Counted from the first letter of the stretch, positions 44,606 to 54,165 are shown. The stretch is 64,000 nucleotides of DNA from G963665925 sp963676345 (GCA_963676345.2 CAXXTS010000001.1:62001-126000), one strand, 5' to 3'. Numbers and translations are program-made. Notes: a model not told the origin generated them from the sequence alone.

Positions 44606-46009
44606 ATGAAGTATCAGGAATTAAATAAATTTAAGTCTGTTCGTGAACTAGATAGTCTAATATTTTTTTCTCAGAGTTGTAATGAAATGCTTTGGCATTA
44701 TTCTAGTGAACTTTATCGACCTAGTTATAGAAATGCATACATTATGATTCGAGAAGCGAAGTCTTTGTATAGACTTATCGATACAGGTGCAATAGATAAA
44801 GCTAATTTTGATGTGTTATCTAATGAGATTATTGCACAATTAGAGGTTGATTTAACTGCTCAACATATCCTTGGCGGAATGTTGGAATCTGTCAAAAAAG
44901 GTTTAGCTATATCTAATTCAATTGAAGATAGAAAAATTTATGTAAACATGGTCAATGAAATTTTTGAAACTAATAATCACTATGTTGAAGTTCTTATTGA
45001 CTCCCTTTCAAAAAGTATAGTAACCAATGCATCAAAAAAGGAAATAAGGAAGTTTACAAATACTTGGTTATCAACTCTAATACACAGAGGATATTCTAAA
45101 GAGAGTCTTTACTCAGAACTTCAATACTATTTCTACTATAATCCTTCAGACCAAATTACATCAAACACACAAGTACATGGTATTTTGGAACGATTTAACT
45201 TAAGTAAATCTAGTTTTGAAGTAGTATTCAGGATTCCTGTAAAGTTTGAAAACATCCTTAGTAATACTGATATATTCAGGAGGAGTATTGAAAGTGGTGA
45301 CAGTATCACTACAAATCACTCAGATTTTTTTAGCGACTTTACAAAGTACAAGTATCTTGTCATTAGTGTGAAAAGTTATGATGAAACCTCAGCTCGTAAG
45401 AGTGCATTGAGACAATTAAACACGATTTACTCATTGATAAGTATTTATCATCACAAAGAATTAGAGGAATACAACTCTGATGTTGTTGTAATATCTGAGA
45501 ATAATAAAACTAAACTTTTGAATTCTCCGCTAAATGTGACGTCTAGAATTCCAGACCGAAAACTGAATGAAGCTGAGGAAAAAATACTGAGATTTATCCA
45601 AAGTTTTAGCTCTAATGAAATAGAGACAGTGAGTAAAATTGGAAGTGTTGTTAAATTACATAATGAGGCAAATCTAAACAATGATTCTAATAGTAAGTTG
45701 CTAAACTTATGGGTTGCTCTTGAAATTATTTTGATAACTGACTATAAAAAAAACAAATCAAAAATAGAGAAAATATCAAAAAATCTAAAACCGTTCATTC
45801 TAATTAATTATCTGAAAGAAATAGTTTTGAATTTATACAAGGACTTGAAGCGTTGGAATAGACATTCGTTTAATGATACCCTCAAACAAGTAGAAGTTGG
45901 AAGAAATAATATTGACAAATTTCTCTATCTTATTTCATTTGAGGATTATAAACAACTTTCACGAGAGTTTGAGAATGAATTAAACTGTTTTTCATTATTA
46001 CAACAGTAA
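44606..46009 (+). pseudogene. Apea-like HEPN protein, N-terminal part, cut by IS66
   Basis: Start ATG at 44606 after AAAGG. About 467 host residues are read before the IS66 end at 46006; the stop at 46007 belongs to the insertion sequence. The region is helical N-terminally, with a central strand motif YKYLVISVKSYDETSARKSALRQLNTIYSLISIYHH. Removing IS66 and one copy of its 8-bp duplication restores one frame (...FSLLQHRYKEIQEL...) of about 580 residues ending in a HEPN domain, so the insertion is recent. Confidence 0.78.
45998..46005. repeat. IS66 target duplication, left
   Basis: TTACAACA, repeated at 48572-48579. Confidence 0.92.
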
Positions 46010-46101
46010 GCGTCTAATAAGACAGTGTATGTAAATATGATTGAAAAGATGAAATAATAGATTATAAAAATAAGAAGAGCAGACCTCATTTTGAAGTCTG
46101 C

Positions 46102-47643
46102 TTATTTGCAAATTTGCTGTACATCTTCATTCCAAGGAAGGTAATCTTCAAGGAATTCAGGATGTTTGTGGAACTGTACTCCTGGAAGTTCAGAGAAAAT
46201 GAACTTAAGGTATTTGTATGGTGAAAGTCCGTTTGCCTTTGCAGTTTCAATAATACTGTAAATAGCGGCACTTGCACTAGCTCCTTTCGGACTTCCGCTG
46301 AATAACCAGTTTTTTCGACCTATAGTAAATGGACGAATGCTGTTCTCAGCTAAGTTGTTAGAAATCACACAGTTTCCATCCAGCAGATAATTCATGAACT
46401 CGTCTTGATGATTCTTTGCATATTTTATGGAATCAAGTGTTTTTCCTTTAGGAAGGGTTTTGCCACCTGCGAGTACTTCATCAATCCATGACCAAAAGGC
46501 CTCTAAAATAGGAGTTTCATATTCTAGACGCTGTTTCTTTCTAGTATCTGGCTCAAGGTCTTTTAAACTCTTTTCAATCTCAAAGAGCTTATTACAGAAC
46601 TGAAGACCTTTGCCTGCTAAAGTGTTACTCGGATTTTTAAGATCGCTTGGTAAGGCCTCTACGAACTTTCTGCGAAGATGTGCCCAACACATACAGCGAG
46701 TTACATGAGGCACCTTATTGTATCCTTTGTAGGCATCGGTATGAATATATCCCTTAAAGCCTTCTAAGAATTTTTTCGGGTACGAACCAGAGCGACCGGG
46801 CTGATACGCAAAAATTCGGATCTGATGAGCACTCGACTTTGCAGATCCATAAACCCACATGTAGGAGTTTGTTGTGTTCTTACGACCAGGTTCTTTCATA
46901 ACCTGAAGAGTCGTTTCATCTATATGAAGGTGTGACTGTTCAAGTAACTTCTTATGTAATAAATCTAGGACTGGACCAAGCCAGTCACGAGCAGCAATCA
47001 TCAGCCAGTTGGCCATCGTTGCTCTACTTAACTTAACGCCAAGAGATTGCCACTCCTTTTCTTGTCTATATAATGGCAGCGCATTTACAAACTTCTGATG
47101 TGCGACCCATGCCACTGTACTTGGGGATGCCATAGAATGCTGAACCACAGGATAAGGCATAGGTGCATTTTCAACATATGGAGCACCATTTTTTCTACAA
47201 CTTCTACATTCATATGAAGCTCTATAATAGTCTATGACTTGAACCTTAGCAGGAATAAACTCAATCTCCGTACGAATGAGTTCCTCACCCATGGAATGTA
47301 AACCATCACCACAGATTTCACAGAACTGATCTTCTTCTACAAGGGTACATAGACGTTTTACACGCGGCAAGTCTTTTAGTAGCTCTTCACGTTGTCCTTT
47401 GAACTTCTTTCGCCGGTGTGCCTGGACTTGTCTGAGATCTGGCTCTTCAGCATTTTTATCAGTAGATGTTTCTACTTCATCAAAAAATGATAGTTGACCA
47501 TCAACGATAGAAGAAGTCTTTTCGGAACTTCTGCCATACAGTTTTCTGGTCAAATATTCTACAGTTTCATGAAGTTTATGATTTTCATCTTCTAGATTTG
47601 ATATGCGATTCATGAGTTGTTCTACTACTAATTCTAAGTCCAT
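46102..47643 (-). CDS. tnpC: IS66 transposase TnpC
   Basis: The catalytic subunit, 513 residues from the Met at 47643 (a longer frame to 47706 lacks support). It has a leucine-zipper N-terminus (LEDENHKLHETVEYL), a zinc-finger region (CEICGDGLHSMGEE... YECRSC) and the DDE core: D in HIDETTLQVM, D in IHTDAYKGYN, E in NLAENSIRPFTIGRKNWLF. Length is typical and no defect is seen. Confidence 0.95.
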   Translation of the reverse strand: MDLELVVEQLMNRISNLEDENHKLHETVEYLTRKLYGRSSEKTSSIVDGQLSFFDEVETSTDKNAEEPDLRQVQAHRRKKFKGQREELLKDLPRVKRLCTLVEEDQFCEICGDGLHSMGEELIRTEIEFIPAKVQVIDYYRASYECRSCRKNGAPYVENAPMPYPVVQHSMASPSTVAWVAHQKFVNALPLYRQEKEWQSLGVKLSRATMANWLMIAARDWLGPVLDLLHKKLLEQSHLHIDETTLQVMKEPGRKNTTNSYMWVYGSAKSSAHQIRIFAYQPGRSGSYPKKFLEGFKGYIHTDAYKGYNKVPHVTRCMCWAHLRRKFVEALPSDLKNPSNTLAGKGLQFCNKLFEIEKSLKDLEPDTRKKQRLEYETPILEAFWSWIDEVLAGGKTLPKGKTLDSIKYAKNHQDEFMNYLLDGNCVISNNLAENSIRPFTIGRKNWLFSGSPKGASASAAIYSIIETAKANGLSPYKYLKFIFSELPGVQFHKHPEFLEDYLPWNEDVQQICK

Positions 47644-47728
47644 AAGCACTCCGTTTTCATGTGTTTTGCCTACTATAATTATAACATTTAGAAACGGTGT
47701 AAACAAGTAATTTCAAGACTTCGGCCGC

Positions 47729-48085
47729 TTACACGCTTGTTTTTATATGGACTTTTTTAACGGCTTTTGGTTGATTGATAGAGAGACCTTCAAGCAACCA
47801 TCTGAGCTCTTGTTTTGTGATACATTTTACTTCTTCTGGATCATTTGGCCACTGAAACGACCCGTTCTCAAGTCGTTTATACAAGAGTAGAAAACCGTCA
47901 CCTTGCCAGTAAAGCGCCTTGATCCGGTCTTTGCGACGACCGCAGAAGAGAAAGAGGCTATTCTCATAAGGGCTTAGTTCAAAATTTTGCTCTACTAAAG
48001 CTGCGAGACCATCTATCTGTTTGCGCATATCTGTATGACCACAAGCAATATAGATTTTTTCTGCGCGAGATATATCACCTAACAT
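47729..48085 (-). CDS. tnpB: IS66 accessory protein TnpB
   Basis: A 118-residue IS66 Orf2-type protein (YIACGHTDMRKQIDGLAALV, SLFLFCGRRKDRIKALYWQGDGFLLLYKRLE). Required for transposition; exact role unclear. It overlaps tnpA by 11 bases. Not related to the IS605 TnpB nuclease. Confidence 0.95.
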   Translation of the reverse strand: MLGDISRAEKIYIACGHTDMRKQIDGLAALVEQNFELSPYENSLFLFCGRRKDRIKALYWQGDGFLLLYKRLENGSFQWPNDPEEVKCITKQELRWLLEGLSINQPKAVKKVHIKTSV

Positions 48086-48443
48086 GACTTAAGACCTGTA
48101 GAGCAGTTTCTATTAATCTAGGTGTAGCATCATTTGTAAATTCTACTGAACAACCTTTTATCGTCACACGCATGGCATATGGTGAGCATGGTTTGCTCGT
48201 GTGAGATGCCGCTTGGTCTTCAAATGTGACTGGAACAATATGATTAACTGATCCACTGCTGATTGCCGGCAACTGATCGCAAGCAGCCTGTCTAACACGT
48301 TTTAACCAGTAGTAATATTTAGCCTGATTAATAGAGTGTTTCGTACACCACTGGGCGATGGTTAGACCGCTTTCATTACGCTCACGAATCATTTCAGTCC
48401 ATTTTTCCAACTTCACTTGCCTAGTTAAAGTAGTACTATCCAT
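48075..48443 (-). CDS. tnpA: IS66 accessory protein TnpA
   Basis: A 122-residue protein with a helix-turn-helix (GLTIAQWCTKHSINQAKYYYWLKRV) that probably binds the IS ends. First gene of the IS66 operon. Confidence 0.93.
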   Translation of the reverse strand: MDSTTLTRQVKLEKWTEMIRERNESGLTIAQWCTKHSINQAKYYYWLKRVRQAACDQLPAISSGSVNHIVPVTFEDQAASHTSKPCSPYAMRVTIKGCSVEFTNDATPRLIETALQVLSHVR

Positions 48444-48571
48444 GAGTTTTGTCCTCCATAGTAACTTTTAAATCTTTTATAGTTACTTTTAAAGATTTAA
48501 AAGTTGTTCTTTAGGACGATTATCTCATGAAGAAACTGCTTCGAAAATACACCGTCTTATTAGACGCTTAC

Positions 48572-48925
48572 TTACAACATCGCTATAAGGAAATTCAAGA
48601 GTTAGTAAAAACTAATGATTTTACTTCAACTCTTAATGAAGCATCAAAAGTAATTGATAATGAGTTGCGACGAATTTATAGATCAAGAAATATGTTTGTA
48701 CATGAAGGTTCGAATAACGGCAATATTGAACATCTCGTTGTCAGATTACATGAGTACTTAGATACAGTATTAGAAACTGTTATTAGCTATAACTACGAAC
48801 GTGTTCCAAGTGTTAAATCGATAAAAAGTACAATAAAAGCTGTTGAACTTGAATACAATTTACAAAAGCAAAAACTGGAATCAAACATATCTAGCACAGA
48901 TAAATTGCTATATATATTCAACTAG
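48572..48925 (+). pseudogene. Apea-like HEPN protein, C-terminal part
   Basis: The 3' remnant of the gene at 44606. It carries RRIYRSRNMFVHEG, whose R-N-M-F-V-H core is the R-x4-H ribonuclease motif of Apea-like HEPN domains. In-frame upstream codons to 48527 belong to the IS66 end. Without its N-terminal part it is unlikely to be made. It ends seven bases before attC 31. Confidence 0.78.
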
Positions 48926-48931
48926 AACTAC

Positions 48932-49065
48932 ACATAACACAGCGGTGTCCCGCCATTCGCCTTGTGGTGACGAAGTTTTGGAATGTTCCGCAGTATATTG
49001 TTTATATGAAGCTGAAAGCGTTGCACTTAGAAGGCGAACGAGCGTGAACCGTGGGAACGTTAGGT
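48932..49065 (+). other. attC 31 (class II)
   Basis: R'' ACATAAC at 48932-48938 and R' GTTAGGT at 49059-49065. Spacer differs from the duplicated sites 32 and 33. Confidence 0.92.
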
Positions 49066-49666
49066 AAAATCTTGGCACTAGACTATCAATGGAGAAAAGT
49101 ATGAGTAGACGAATCAAAGTAGTATTCGCAATTATAACATTCCTAATAGTAGCTTTAATATATAGGAATTATCAAGGTATAAGCTTTGAGCAGCAGATTA
49201 AGAATGAAGTAAAAACAGTGCTTAAAGTTTCAACAGAGACTATTACACTGGATGTAATTGATTTGTTTGCTGATGAGAAAGTAGTAATGAAGCTAGAGGA
49301 ACTTAAATCAAGTTCTATGCAAGGGCGTTTTGTTTTGAGTCAAAGTTCAAAAACAAGGTTGAATAGGTTATTTGACAATATTGAAGTTTTGAAAGCAGAA
49401 TTTGTTAATTGGGATGAGTTGAACGAAGATGAACAGTTTGAGTTGGTAAAAGCGTTCACATCAATAAGAGCATATCTATTGCAAGAGTAGATAATTAATA
49501 ATGACATTATTATGTCTGCGAGACAGTGCCAAGACTTCACCTAACACAGCGGTGTCCCGCCATTCGCCTTGTAGTGCCTGAGTTTAAGAATGTTCCGCAG
49601 TAAAATGTTTATACGACACTGAAAGTGTTGAAATAGCTGGGTCGAACAGCGTGAACCGTGGGAACG
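49060..49666 (+). repeat. Tandemly duplicated cassette, copy 1
   Basis: 607 bp from crossover to crossover, base-for-base the same as 49667-50273 as far as I can compare, including the attC at its end. Confidence 0.9.
49101..49490 (+). CDS. Small signal-anchored protein, copy 1
   Basis: A 129-residue protein; GGAGAAA before the ATG at 49101 argues against the upstream ATG at 49089. Basic start (MSRRIK) and one hydrophobic helix (VVFAIITFLIVALIY) anchor an otherwise helical, acidic extracytoplasmic domain. No family recognised. Identical to the gene at 49708. Confidence 0.6.
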   Translation: MSRRIKVVFAIITFLIVALIYRNYQGISFEQQIKNEVKTVLKVSTETITLDVIDLFADEKVVMKLEELKSSSMQGRFVLSQSSKTRLNRLFDNIEVLKAEFVNWDELNEDEQFELVKAFTSIRAYLLQE

Positions 49667-49672
49667 TTAGGT
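49539..49672 (+). other. attC 32 (class II)
   Basis: R'' ACCTAAC at 49539-49545 and R' GTTAGGT at 49666-49672. Identical to attC 33 except for the last R' bases. Confidence 0.92.
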
Positions 49673-50273
49673 AAAATCTTGGCACTAGACTATCAATGGA
49701 GAAAAGTATGAGTAGACGAATCAAAGTAGTATTCGCAATTATAACATTCCTAATAGTAGCTTTAATATATAGGAATTATCAAGGTATAAGCTTTGAGCAG
49801 CAGATTAAGAATGAAGTAAAAACAGTGCTTAAAGTTTCAACAGAGACTATTACACTGGATGTAATTGATTTGTTTGCTGATGAGAAAGTAGTAATGAAGC
49901 TAGAGGAACTTAAATCAAGTTCTATGCAAGGGCGTTTTGTTTTGAGTCAAAGTTCAAAAACAAGGTTGAATAGGTTATTTGACAATATTGAAGTTTTGAA
50001 AGCAGAATTTGTTAATTGGGATGAGTTGAACGAAGATGAACAGTTTGAGTTGGTAAAAGCGTTCACATCAATAAGAGCATATCTATTGCAAGAGTAGATA
50101 ATTAATAATGACATTATTATGTCTGCGAGACAGTGCCAAGACTTCACCTAACACAGCGGTGTCCCGCCATTCGCCTTGTAGTGCCTGAGTTTAAGAATGT
50201 TCCGCAGTAAAATGTTTATACGACACTGAAAGTGTTGAAATAGCTGGGTCGAACAGCGTGAACCGTGGGAACG
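49667..50273 (+). repeat. Tandemly duplicated cassette, copy 2
   Basis: Exact second copy of 49060-49666. The junction falls at the G/TT crossover, as expected for a cassette inserted by the integrase beside its own copy or for attC-attC unequal exchange. Confidence 0.9.
49708..50097 (+). CDS. Small signal-anchored protein, copy 2
   Basis: Same 129-residue protein as at 49101, with an identical leader. Absence of any substitution implies a very recent duplication. Confidence 0.6.
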   Translation: MSRRIKVVFAIITFLIVALIYRNYQGISFEQQIKNEVKTVLKVSTETITLDVIDLFADEKVVMKLEELKSSSMQGRFVLSQSSKTRLNRLFDNIEVLKAEFVNWDELNEDEQFELVKAFTSIRAYLLQE

Positions 50274-50279
50274 TTATAT
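50146..50279 (+). other. attC 33 (class II)
   Basis: R'' ACCTAAC at 50146-50152 and R' GTTATAT at 50273-50279. Confidence 0.92.
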
Positions 50280-50310
50280 GGAATGAATAGCTAGACAAAG
50301 GAATAATAAT

Positions 50311-51390
50311 ATGAATGTTATTTTAGATACAAATATTGTATATGATTACATTGGTCGTAGTAATCTCAATATGAGTGAGTCCAGTTTAATTAATAGAAAA
50401 AAACTCGTAAAACTTTTGGAGAGTCCAAATAATACATTGTTCATAACTTCTGCGACATTGAATGAACTTATAGTTCGGTTTTCGTCCGAAAAGGATATTC
50501 TTGAGAAGTTAATAGTATTTATAGAAAATAATGAAATAGAATGTCATTATGTTGGACTTCAATTGTTAAATGTTAAAAGTATTATGAATAAATTTTCAGA
50601 CAAGAACCAAGATCAGCTTAATAAGCTATTTAAAGATGCATTAGCTGTAAAAGTAGAATATGAAATTACATCTCTTTGTATTATGTGTGATTTAATTTCA
50701 ACGTATTACATAGACCTTCTATTTAAAACTTATGAGAATGAGTTAGTGTTATTTAATACAAATTCTAATAGTAGCCATTGGATTTTGCTCAAAACAGAAA
50801 TTTTCAAAGAATTGACTGGATATAAGTTTCAAAATATGTTGAATTCTTGGAAGGAAATAATGAAAAACGACCTTAAAGAAGCATATAGCGTTAATAACAG
50901 TAATAAAGTTTCTAGAGTGGCAAAAGACTGGTTCAATGAGTTGCTAAAATTAACATATTACGAATTTACTAAAGTAATCAAATCTAGTATTAAAGAAATA
51001 TACCCAAGTATAGGGTATTCTTTTATTTCTAAGGTTGAAGAGACCTTCAATCCTAATCATGTGAATATGACTCACTCAAAAATAGCTGAGAACCTTGGAA
51101 AGAAGCATGGCGAAGAAATTATTGAAGATATAAGGGTTCGAATTATTGAAAGTACATCGAAAAGTGAAATAATAACAGAACACATGGCTTGTTATCTTGC
51201 CATGCTGGTTGAAGACTGGTTAATAAGAGGTAAAAAGTTTGATAAGAATGACATGCTAGATTTATTAGTAATCAAAGGATTGGAAATCGAGAATAGCATT
51301 CTTTTATCTATGGATAAAAAGGTTCGAGATTACCTAGAAATGGCTGGTCATGAAAGTGTGCAGTGGAATAATAATGTAAAAGGTATCTAA
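50311..51390 (+). CDS. PIN-domain protein, putative ribonuclease
   Basis: A 359-residue protein with PIN landmarks: D6 in MNVILDTNIVYDY, E in TSATLNELIVRF, and C-terminal acidic residues in KNDMLDLLVIKG and LLSMDKKVRDYL. A large helical insertion of about 200 residues sits between the two halves, which is unusual; typical PIN toxins are ~130 residues. No antitoxin gene shares the cassette. It may be a self-contained effector. Confidence 0.72.
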   Translation: MNVILDTNIVYDYIGRSNLNMSESSLINRKKLVKLLESPNNTLFITSATLNELIVRFSSEKDILEKLIVFIENNEIECHYVGLQLLNVKSIMNKFSDKNQDQLNKLFKDALAVKVEYEITSLCIMCDLISTYYIDLLFKTYENELVLFNTNSNSSHWILLKTEIFKELTGYKFQNMLNSWKEIMKNDLKEAYSVNNSNKVSRVAKDWFNELLKLTYYEFTKVIKSSIKEIYPSIGYSFISKVEETFNPNHVNMTHSKIAENLGKKHGEEIIEDIRVRIIESTSKSEIITEHMACYLAMLVEDWLIRGKKFDKNDMLDLLVIKGLEIENSILLSMDKKVRDYLEMAGHESVQWNNNVKGI

Positions 51391-51406
51391 AAACGCTATT
51401 AACTCC

Positions 51407-51539
51407 ATATAACACAGCGGTGTCCCGCCATTCGCCTTGTGGTTACGAAGTTTAAGAATGTTCCGAAGTTAGTTGGTGTGACGAAACTGAAAGTGTTGCA
51501 ATAGAAGGCGAACGAGCGTGAACCGTGGGAACGTTATAA
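51407..51539 (+). other. attC 34 (class II)
   Basis: R'' ATATAAC at 51407-51413 and R' GTTATAA at 51533-51539. Confidence 0.92.
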
Positions 51540-51831
51540 TGACAAATTGCCCCGAGTAAGCGTGTGTAAGAGATCATGTGTGTATGAGTAATTGCGTTCA
51601 ATTCGTTTCGTTCTTGTTTAGTTACATTTGAGAAATCAGTGTGAAGTGTATTCATCATGAAATGCCCAATATTAGAATGGTTAATTTGGACTCAAAATTT
51701 ATGCCATTGAATGAAATTTTGGAAAATACGTGGGGTGGGCATTTGCATTGATTGGGATAAATTATAAACTAAATTGAATTAAACGCACCTAGAAAAAGAA
51801 GTTAGACTAAGTAAATCCGTGTCACTTCGCC
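51533..51831 (+). other. Short gene-less cassette
   Basis: About 300 bp with no ORF of note on the plus strand and no similarity to cassettes A or B. A minus-strand 68-codon frame (51452-51658) runs into attC 34 and is not believed. It may be the decayed remnant of a gene. Confidence 0.6.
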
Positions 51832-51991
51832 ATATAACAGAGCTGTTCCTAACACTAACACCGTCATCCCTTTTGCGGGGATTTTTCTTTGGGAAAGTAA
51901 TGGAAGGTATTGGTCGTGGAGTATAGAATAGTTAACTATGGTACAGCAAAAGTACCGCCAGCACGCGTCAGGAACAGTCATGACGTTATAT
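51832..51991 (+). other. attC 35 (divergent, 160 bp)
   Basis: R'' ATATAAC at 51832-51838 and R' GTTATAT at 51985-51991. The arms read CTGTTCCTAACACTAAC and GTCAGGAACAG, unlike all other sites. An inner hairpin ATCCC-TTTTGC-GGGGAT with TTTTCTTT (about 51868-51892) is terminator-like. No TG-n-TARAAT follows, although GAGTATAGAAT lies near 51921. Confidence 0.8.
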
Positions 51992-52865
51992 AACACAACT
52001 GCTGAGGTGTTTTGTGTCGAAGTTTTTTGGAAGGTTGTAGTCGAAAAACCGAACTGACTCAGAGAAAAAGACTATGTTTATATTGTTGTACGCCTCATTG
52101 CATTTAAGTACTTAATAGAAATACAAAGTGAAAGCTTGTTCTCTTTTGCACACAATTTATGACTTATAAATACTAGGGAAAATGGGGTTTCGAACATGCG
52201 TGCTCTGAATACATGGCAGTTGCGGCAATGGTTCCCGACATTTCTTATCTTTCACCGAATATTTCTGACACTGTACTATGGGGCAGTTTAATTACGGTTG
52301 AACTTACAACTTTAAGGCTGATAAAGAGTACCCGTTTTGTTAATTAGTGTATTGTAGTTGTTTAGCAGCGGCATTAACCATTTTGATAGTTAAATACTCA
52401 ACGAGAATTATTGCTGTATGTAATGAGGAAGTTCAAGTGGCCGCTATTCAAATGTCAAAGTTTACAGTGGGGACATACCGAATCTTTACTTAATGATCGC
52501 CCCCTTCGCTGTTTGCAACTGCTGTTTAATACATTAGTGCACAGCACCAAAGGTGTTCTAACTTACTCAGAACAAGCTTTCTGTGTGGTAATGAATTTGT
52601 GGTGATTAAAAGTCCGGCTATCACTCGTTTGGAGTGAGCACATTCTGAGCCACTTCTTGTAATCAAGAGTCTATGGCTTCGTACAATTTTTAAGTTGTTG
52701 GTATTTTGCAGTTCAGGTGTGTCTGGCTATTAAAATAACGTGGATGAAATAGCTTATGAAGTATTGGTTAGCGTGAATAATTAGCAAAAAGTGAATCAGA
52801 AATTCATAGTTAATCATGTATGGCAATAGTGAGCTGGCTATAACGCCCTGACTGCAGATTGCATC
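51985..52865 (+). repeat. Gene-less cassette B, copy 5
   Basis: Fifth copy of the 0.9-kb cassette, almost identical to copy 1 and retaining the 64-codon ORF (52411-52605). Here it follows an unrelated cassette. Confidence 0.85.
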
Positions 52866-52992
52866 ATATAACACAGCAGTTCCCAAAACGCCCTGATTTG
52901 TAGAAATCAGACTTATTTATCGACTATAAGTGTTAAAATATAGAAGAGAGGTAATAAAGTGGGGCGCATCGGGAACTGTGGAACCGTTATAT
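52866..52992 (+). other. attC 36 (class I, B type)
   Basis: R'' ATATAAC at 52866-52872 and R' GTTATAT at 52986-52992. CTGATTT/AAATCAG hairpin; TG-T-TAAAAT at 52931-52939. Confidence 0.92.
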
Positions 52993-53110
52993 ACAATGCT
53001 GCTTTTTCCTCATAGTAATAATTAACGGTGTGAACATAGCAAATTTGGAACAGTTTTGTCGCAGTGAACTTGATAAACTTAGAATATATCTTGGCCAAGG
53101 AGTATTAAGT

Positions 53111-54016
53111 ATGAGTAAAATGTTTGCTATATATGAAGCATTAGAGTTTATTGAGGAAAATGTAGATAAGGACATAACTGTTGAATCAGTTGCAGAAACT
53201 GTAGGCTATTCCAAATTTCACTTTTCAAGACTATTTAAATCAGAGTTTGATGTAACATTACAAGGATATATTACAGAAAGGCGATTACATCATGCATCTA
53301 AAGAGATTATAAATGGTCAAAACATATTAAACGTGGCATTGAAGTATGGTTATGAAACCCATTCAGGATTCAGTAAAGCTTTTAGGAAGAAATTCGGTTA
53401 TAGTCCAAAAGTACTCTGTGCCTTTAGATTCGCAGAAGTTATGTTCAGTTCTGAAGGAGTTGAGAATATGAGTACAGAGAAATTGTTTAATGAGTTAATT
53501 GAAGCGTCTAATGTCAAGTATTCTAAGAATGAGCAGAATGAGATTTTGCTCGCCGTTGAGTATGCAAAGAAATGTCATGAAGGTATCATGCGTTATTCTG
53601 GAGAACCGTATATAAATCATTGTCTTTGTGTGGCACTTCTACTTGTTGAATTAGACCAGCCAGCAGAGGTAATAATTTTAGGCATTTTACATGAGATATT
53701 AAGCAAGAAATATAGTAGTATAAAAAACTTAGACACTCTGCCTTTTAACGAGAATATAAAGGGACAAATAATGTTGTTAAATAAACTAACCATTGATGAA
53801 AACCTCAGTAACAACGACGAATCAATAATAATGATTAAGTTAGCTGACAGATTACACAATATGAGAACGATCGAACATCTTTCCAAAGAGAGGTGGAGTG
53901 AAAAAGCAAAAGAAACATTAGCCTTATTCTCACCAATTGCCAGACAGTTAGAGATTCCAGAGTTAAAAATGGAATTGGATAACTTATCAGTAAAATATAT
54001 CGAAAGTTGTAACTAA
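53111..54016 (+). CDS. AraC-type DNA-binding domain fused to a degenerate RelA/SpoT HD domain
   Basis: A 301-residue protein. AAGGAG eight bases upstream supports the ATG at 53111. Residues ~5-105 are a complete AraC HTH pair (FIEENVDKDITVESVAETVGYSKFHFSRLFK and NVALKYGYETHSGFSKAFRKKFGYSP). Residues ~140-295 are a RelA/SpoT-like HD domain (MRYSGEPYINHCLCVA, IKLADRLHNMRTI), but the central HD reads HE in GILHEILSK. Hydrolysis may be lost and the domain may sense an alarmone instead. The pairing of AraC and HD domains is unusual. It precedes a methyltransferase in the same cassette. Confidence 0.78.
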   Translation: MSKMFAIYEALEFIEENVDKDITVESVAETVGYSKFHFSRLFKSEFDVTLQGYITERRLHHASKEIINGQNILNVALKYGYETHSGFSKAFRKKFGYSPKVLCAFRFAEVMFSSEGVENMSTEKLFNELIEASNVKYSKNEQNEILLAVEYAKKCHEGIMRYSGEPYINHCLCVALLLVELDQPAEVIILGILHEILSKKYSSIKNLDTLPFNENIKGQIMLLNKLTIDENLSNNDESIIMIKLADRLHNMRTIEHLSKERWSEKAKETLALFSPIARQLEIPELKMELDNLSVKYIESCN

Positions 54017-54165
54017 AGATTGGAGAACACTATGTTAGATAAACGAGGTAATAGCTTAGTACAGTTGATTAAATCTGGTAACAGGTTGTACTGAGCTTGA
54101 TATTTTGGTTGCCAGTCAGCTGTACTCTTTTTCTATATTAATTCATGTTGAAAAGGAGAAAAGTG

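Larger units (their letters stand above)
46006..48571 (-). mobile_element. IS66-family insertion sequence, complete
   Basis: A 2566-bp element with ends GTAAGCGTCTAATAAGAC and its complement GTCTTATTAGACGCTTAC, flanked by the 8-bp duplication TTACAACA. It carries three genes on the minus strand in the order tnpA, tnpB, tnpC. All parts look intact. Confidence 0.95.

Noticed and set aside
48527..48571. N-terminal extension of the HEPN C-terminal fragment
   Set aside because: These codons are the IS66 terminal inverted repeat; the host gene resumes after the target duplication at 48579.
51452..51658. 68-codon minus-strand ORF over attC 34
   Set aside because: Overlaps the recombination site and has no translation signals.
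54032..54094. 20-codon ORF between the AraC-HD and methyltransferase genes
   Set aside because: Has a GGAG upstream, but is too short to support and shows no similarity to anything; it may be a leader peptide or chance.
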